Shown here in pieces: positions 4,842 to 7,730 of a DNA stretch of 7,730 nt. Each line of letters opens with the position of its first letter. Position 1 is the first letter of the stretch. Under the pieces are notes generated by a model, which worked only from the letters and a program-made list of their open reading frames with translations, had not been told where the DNA came from and did no database searches. Source of the stretch: Prevotellaceae bacterium (lineage in GTDB: Bacteria > Bacteroidota > Bacteroidia > Bacteroidales > Bacteroidaceae); contig JAJPZF010000124.1 of assembly GCA_021204545.1 (NCBI GenBank), positions 1-7,730 on the forward strand, written 5' to 3'. The translations under genes were made by a program, and so were the position numbers.

Positions 4842-6934
4842 CGGCCGAGGCGATGCTCGCCGAGAACAGGGCGCGCCTCGGCGCCATGTTCCCCCGCTTC
4901 AACCCCGTCACGGGCGAGGGCGCCCCGCTGGAGAGGGTGGAGCTCAGGCTGCCCGACCACGAGCTCCCCGTCCAGTGGATACCCAGGGCCATGGCGGACA
5001 CCCAGCTCGTCAGGGGCCTCATGGAGGCGGGCTCGCTCGAGGGGTTCGTCCGCGGCGCGCTCGACCCCGGGGGCCCCGAGGAGGCCCGGGCCCTCACGGC
5101 CGCCGTCGTCGACCAGCTCGAGCGCCTGCGCCTGCGCCACGACTTCGCCTACTGGGCCGGGGCCTACGCCTACATCCACAACAAGGACGGCGGCAGGGAC
5201 GTCACGCTCAGGCTCAACAGCCCCCAGCGCAGGCTCGTCGCCGAGTTCGAGAGGCAGAGGCTGGCGGGCCTGCCCATCAGGGACATCATACTCAAGGCCC
5301 GCCAGTGGGGGGGCTCGACATGCACCCAGATGTACATGGCCTGGCTCCAGCTCGCCGTCGAGACGGGCCTCAACTCCCTCATCGTCGCGCAGGTCAGCGA
5401 CATAGCCGCGGGCATCAAGGACATGTTCCGCCGCATGCTCGCGCGCTACCCCGTCAGGCTGCTCCACCCCATGGGCGGGAGGCACAGGCCCGGCGAGAAG
5501 ACCTTCGAGACGGTGCAGGGCACGCGCACGACGCACAGCGTGCCGCAGAGGGGCTGCAAGATAAAGATAGCCTCCGCCGAGAGGCCCGACAGCTGCCGCG
5601 GCGAGAACTACTCGCTCGTCCACTGCTCCGAGGTCGGCGTCTGGAAGGCCACCGACGGGCGCACGCCCGAGGAGATTGTCAAGGCCGCCACGTCGGGGGT
5701 GCTGCTCAGGCCCATGACCATGATAGTCTACGAGAGCACGGCCAAGGGCGTCGGCAACTTCTTCCACGACGAGTGGACGGACGCCAAGGCCGGCGGCTCC
5801 CAGTTCACCCCCTTCTTCGTCGCCTGGCACGAGATAGAGCAGTACCGCCTCCCGCTGGGCCCCTCGGCCGCCTCCTTCGCCGAGGGGCTGTACCGCAACC
5901 GCCTCCAGGAGGACGCCCCCTCCGACCGCGAGGAGTCCGGCGCCTACCTATGGTCGCTCTGGAGGAGGGGGGCGACCCTCGAGGGCGTAAACTGGTACAT
6001 CGGGGAGAGGCGCAAGTACCGCGACAGGGCGGGCATGGCGAGCGAGTACCCCACCGACGACGACGAGGCCTTCACCCACTCGGGCAGGCAGGTCTTCTCC
6101 GCCGCCGCCGTGGAGCGCCTCGCCCCCACGTGCAGGCCGCCCCGCGAGGTCGGGGAGCTCTACGGCAGGACGAGGGACGGCGACGGCTGCCTCAGGGCCA
6201 TAAGCTTCCGCAAGGACGCCACGGGCCGCCTCCTCGTGTGGGAGAGGCCCGAGCCCGACGAGGAGGGCGAGACCGTGGCCGACCGCTACCTCTGCGTGGC
6301 CGACGTGGGAAGGGGCCTCGGCGACAAGGCCGACTTCAGCGTCGTCGTGGTGCTCGACAGAATGATGATGGCGGACGGGGAGGGCAGGCCGCAGGTCGTC
6401 GCCCAGTGGAGGGGCCACATCGACATGGACCTGCTGGCGTGGAAGGCAGCGCAGCTCGCCGCCTGGTACAACAACGCCCTGCTCGTCATAGAGAGCAACA
6501 CGCTCGAGAGCGCGGGCGGCATATCGCCGCAGATACGCGACACCACGCCCTTCGTCCTCCAGATGATAGGCGAGGCGTACCCCAACCTCTACATGAGGGA
6601 GCAGAGCGCCGAGGACATAAGGCGCAACGCGCCCCGCAAGTACGGCTTCCACACCAACGCCAAGACGAAGGGAGAGGTCGTCGACTTCCTCATACGAGCC
6701 GTCCGGGAGGGCATGTACATAGAGCGCGACCGCAGGGTGCTCGACGAGCTCATGGCCTACGAGACCACTCCGAGGGGAGGATACGCCGCCCCGCCCGGCA
6801 AGCACGACGACATGCTCATGACACGGGCCATAGGCCTCTACGTCTGCTTCAACCACATGGACACGCCCAGGGCCGTCAGCCGCGCGGACTACGCCCGCCT
6901 CGTCAGGCGCAGCGTGGGCGAGGCCGACATCTGA
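4838..6934 (+). CDS. terL: Large terminase subunit, ATPase-nuclease packaging motor (698 aa)
   Basis: The protein cuts concatemeric phage DNA and drives it through the portal into the procapsid. Numbering from the GTG at 4838, the ATPase domain has a glutamine motif (SPQRRL, Q130), a Walker A of the KARQ-type (KARQWGGST, 153-161), a Walker B ending in the catalytic acid (SLVHCSE, E265) and a coupling motif (YESTAKG, 298-304). The RNase H-like nuclease follows with its acidic triad in LCVADVGRG (D489), LLVIESN (E552) and KHDDMLM (D657/D658). All key residues appear intact and the length is normal to slightly long for the family. The GTG overlaps the previous stop (GTGA) and has AGGAGG 11 nt upstream; the ATG at 4853 (693 aa) is a good alternative. 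The portal gene, usually next, is not found downstream within the window. Confidence 0.95.
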   Translation: MTAEAMLAENRARLGAMFPRFNPVTGEGAPLERVELRLPDHELPVQWIPRAMADTQLVRGLMEAGSLEGFVRGALDPGGPEEARALTAAVVDQLERLRLRHDFAYWAGAYAYIHNKDGGRDVTLRLNSPQRRLVAEFERQRLAGLPIRDIILKARQWGGSTCTQMYMAWLQLAVETGLNSLIVAQVSDIAAGIKDMFRRMLARYPVRLLHPMGGRHRPGEKTFETVQGTRTTHSVPQRGCKIKIASAERPDSCRGENYSLVHCSEVGVWKATDGRTPEEIVKAATSGVLLRPMTMIVYESTAKGVGNFFHDEWTDAKAGGSQFTPFFVAWHEIEQYRLPLGPSAASFAEGLYRNRLQEDAPSDREESGAYLWSLWRRGATLEGVNWYIGERRKYRDRAGMASEYPTDDDEAFTHSGRQVFSAAAVERLAPTCRPPREVGELYGRTRDGDGCLRAISFRKDATGRLLVWERPEPDEEGETVADRYLCVADVGRGLGDKADFSVVVVLDRMMMADGEGRPQVVAQWRGHIDMDLLAWKAAQLAAWYNNALLVIESNTLESAGGISPQIRDTTPFVLQMIGEAYPNLYMREQSAEDIRRNAPRKYGFHTNAKTKGEVVDFLIRAVREGMYIERDRRVLDELMAYETTPRGGYAAPPGKHDDMLMTRAIGLYVCFNHMDTPRAVSRADYARLVRRSVGEADI

Positions 6935-6939
6935 GCCAA

Positions 6940-6957
6940 GGCGGGGGCAGGCCCGCC
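6940..6957 (+). terminator. GC hairpin right after the large terminase gene
   Basis: GGCGGG (6940-6945) pairs with CCCGCC (6952-6957) around a 6-nt loop, starting 6 nt after the terminase stop codon. There is no T tract after it, so it may stabilise the 3' end or slow polymerase rather than terminate by itself. The C-rich tract further downstream could supply factor-dependent termination. Confidence 0.4.
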
Positions 6958-6981
6958 GCGCCAGGTCTCCCGCGCGTTTCC

Positions 6982-7012
6982 CTTGCTGTCTCAGGGGATT
7001 TTCCTACCTTTG
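6982..7012 (+). promoter_or_regulatory. Strong Bacteroidota-type promoter pointing into the noncoding tract
   Basis: CTTG (6982-6985), 19 nt, then TACCTTTG (7005-7012) matches the Bacteroidota consensus and repeats the head-operon promoter in both boxes and spacing. Predicted start is near 7019. An inverted repeat, CTTTGCGG (7008-7015) with CCGCAAAG (7029-7036) plus inner GGAG/CTCC pairing, overlaps the -7 box and start site, so it could be an operator or the first hairpin of the transcript. No credible gene follows within 700 nt. Confidence 0.7.
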
Positions 7013-7036
7013 CGGTGGAGCTCTCCCTCCGCAAAG

Positions 7037-7730
7037 TGTCGACATCATAATTGGAGCTGGCGCCTTGCCTCTTTTTTCTCCCCCCGCCCGAAACTTCCCT
7101 TACACCACAACACAAGACGGCGACACGCCGCACAACCGCGGAAAACAGATAAAACAACGGACAAGACACCACGCGGGAGACACAACCCGAACACGGCGCC
7201 CGCGAGGCGCAAGCCACAAAAACCGCCCGTAAAGCCACTCTCACGCCCCGAGACCGCCAAACATACCACCCCCGGCCCCAAAACGCGCCAGCGCGAAAGG
7301 AAAAGGGCTTAAAACGGGTCCCAAAACACGCTCCCTCACGCGCATACGCGCCACACGACACACGACAAGCCGGAAAACACCCGGGACGCCCCCTCCGCAA
7401 TAGGGGTGCATCTGTCCCCGCGGCCATCCACGCAGGTGTGCCAAAGCACATCCCCCCCTATAAAGGGGGGTGCATGGACGCGGGGCCCTGTTAACGGAGA
7501 AAAAAAGCCCGAAAACAACCCCGAAAAACACAAAACGGCATCGCGCACGCCACTACCTCCCCTAAGCCCATCCCAATCCCGAAACCTCGGCATACCCCCC
7601 CACACCCCCCGAACATAATCCCAACACCACAAAACACCGCCGAAAACCACCCGAAACACCCCAAAACCCCTGAACTTCCTTGACATCCGACAAAAAAAAA
7701 ACAACACTCAGACGGACAACAATGACGACC
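7037..7730. other. Noncoding, A/C-rich, T-poor tract
   Basis: No reading frame in these roughly 690 nt looks like a gene. Frames on the plus strand are Lys/Pro/Thr/Arg low-complexity, and frames on the minus strand are Gly/Val/Phe/Trp low-complexity, both mirroring base skew. The plus strand has one T in 7102-7229 and none in 7620-7670; 7541-7670 contains 67 C but only 11 G. Small perfect hairpins sit in otherwise unpaired sequence: CGGCG/CGCCG (7118-7130), GCGCC/GGCGC (7196-7210) and CGCG/CGCG (7284-7295). A T6 run at 7072-7077 follows the promoter by about 55 nt, without a strong stem. An A10 run (7692-7701) precedes an ATG at 7722 that could begin a gene beyond the edge. Possible roles are an untranslated leader, an RNA gene, a rho-type termination region, or a packaging or replication site. 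Confidence 0.6.
7403..7485. other. Three-way-junction stem-loop element (structured RNA or DNA)
   Basis: An outer helix pairs CCCCGCG (7416-7422) with CGCGGGG (7479-7485) and, after one mismatch, CCAT (7424-7427) with ATGG (7474-7477). GCA (7432-7434) with TGC (7471-7473) extends it past a 4-nt bulge. Enclosed are two perfect hairpins: TGTGC-CAAA-GCACA (7437-7450) and CCCCCC-TATAAA-GGGGGG (7453-7470). The element also carries a 9-bp direct repeat, GGGGTGCAT, at 7403-7411 and 7467-7475. The paired arms account for most of the 70 nt, unlike the unpaired A/C-rich flanks. The transcribed strand is not certain; the promoter at 6982 points toward it. A dispersed repeat or a protein-binding DNA cruciform are alternatives. 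Confidence 0.5.

Noticed and set aside
5948..6856. Minus-strand open frame opposite the nuclease half of the terminase
   Set aside because: Val/Gly/Leu/His-rich composition, no motif, no promoter or leader, and complete overlap with a confident gene.
4975..7050. Long plus-strand frame overlapping the large terminase in another frame
   Set aside because: Almost pure Arg/Gly/His/Pro with no domain; it follows from the GC-rich codons of the terminase, whose motifs are all in the other frame.
7258..7265. TATGTTTG on the minus strand, a possible -7 element
   Set aside because: No -33 box at the right distance, and CAAA-rich words are expected by chance in this A/C-rich tract.
6983..7312. Plus-strand frame of 109 codons starting at a TTG in the promoter
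   Set aside because: The start lies in the -33 box of the promoter and the product is Lys/Pro/Thr/Arg low complexity from base skew.
7336..7707. Minus-strand frame of 123 codons in the noncoding tract, and an overlapping one at 6903-7451
   Set aside because: Gly/Val/Phe/Trp/Cys low complexity explained by the A/C-rich plus strand; no ribosome-binding site and no recognisable domain.
7722..7730. ATG with two following codons at the right edge, after an A-rich leader
   Set aside because: It may be the start of the next gene, but three codons cannot support a gene call.
7037..7730. CRISPR array, tRNA or diversity-generating template in the A/C-rich tract
   Set aside because: No regular repeat-spacer spacing, no cloverleaf with conserved tRNA bases, and no reverse transcriptase or matching variable repeat in the window.

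Overview
This window is a head/packaging segment of a tailed double-stranded DNA phage or prophage. The host is most likely a member of the Bacteroidota. The two best promoters match the Bacteroidota pattern (a TTG-type -33 element, about 19 bp, then TAnnTTTG), and the structural proteins resemble those I associate with Bacteroides-type phages. The DNA is unusually GC-rich for such a host, with strong G/C third positions, frequent AGG for Arg and frequent ATA for Ile. I cannot name the phage or the host genus.

Layout, left to right. Positions 1-4203 hold five minus-strand genes. In transcription order they are a probable scaffolding protein (4203-3463), the major capsid protein (3419-1866), a two-lobed 168-residue virion-type protein (1788-1282), a probable neck/connector protein (1278-628) and the N-terminal part of a coiled-coil tail-fibre-like protein (631 to beyond the left edge). 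Positions 4204-4436 are a divergent control region. It contains a strong minus-strand promoter, a tandem 15-bp repeat abutting that promoter's -33 box, a GC palindrome, a terminator-like hairpin and a weaker plus-strand promoter. Positions 4437-6934 hold two overlapping plus-strand genes: a small protein with a duplicated motif (small-terminase candidate) and a large terminase with recognisable ATPase and nuclease motifs. Positions 6935-7730 have no convincing gene. This stretch carries a terminator-like hairpin, a second copy of the strong promoter pointing right, a strikingly T-poor A/C-rich tract, and a compact element that folds as a three-way junction.

How the parts work together: the scaffold directs assembly of the capsid protein into a procapsid, the terminase pair recognises, cuts and pumps DNA into it, and the connector and fibre genes finish the particle. 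No portal or prohead protease gene lies between the terminase and capsid modules, so these must lie outside the window or be unrecognised.

The most notable signals beyond the genes are four. GATC is completely absent from all 7,730 bases, and Ile codon choice shifts to avoid it. The same promoter (CTTGC, 18 nt, TACCTTTGC) appears at two places on opposite strands. The divergent promoter region has a 22-bp-period operator-like repeat. The promoter-led noncoding tract downstream of the terminase may encode an RNA or act as a C-rich termination or packaging region.
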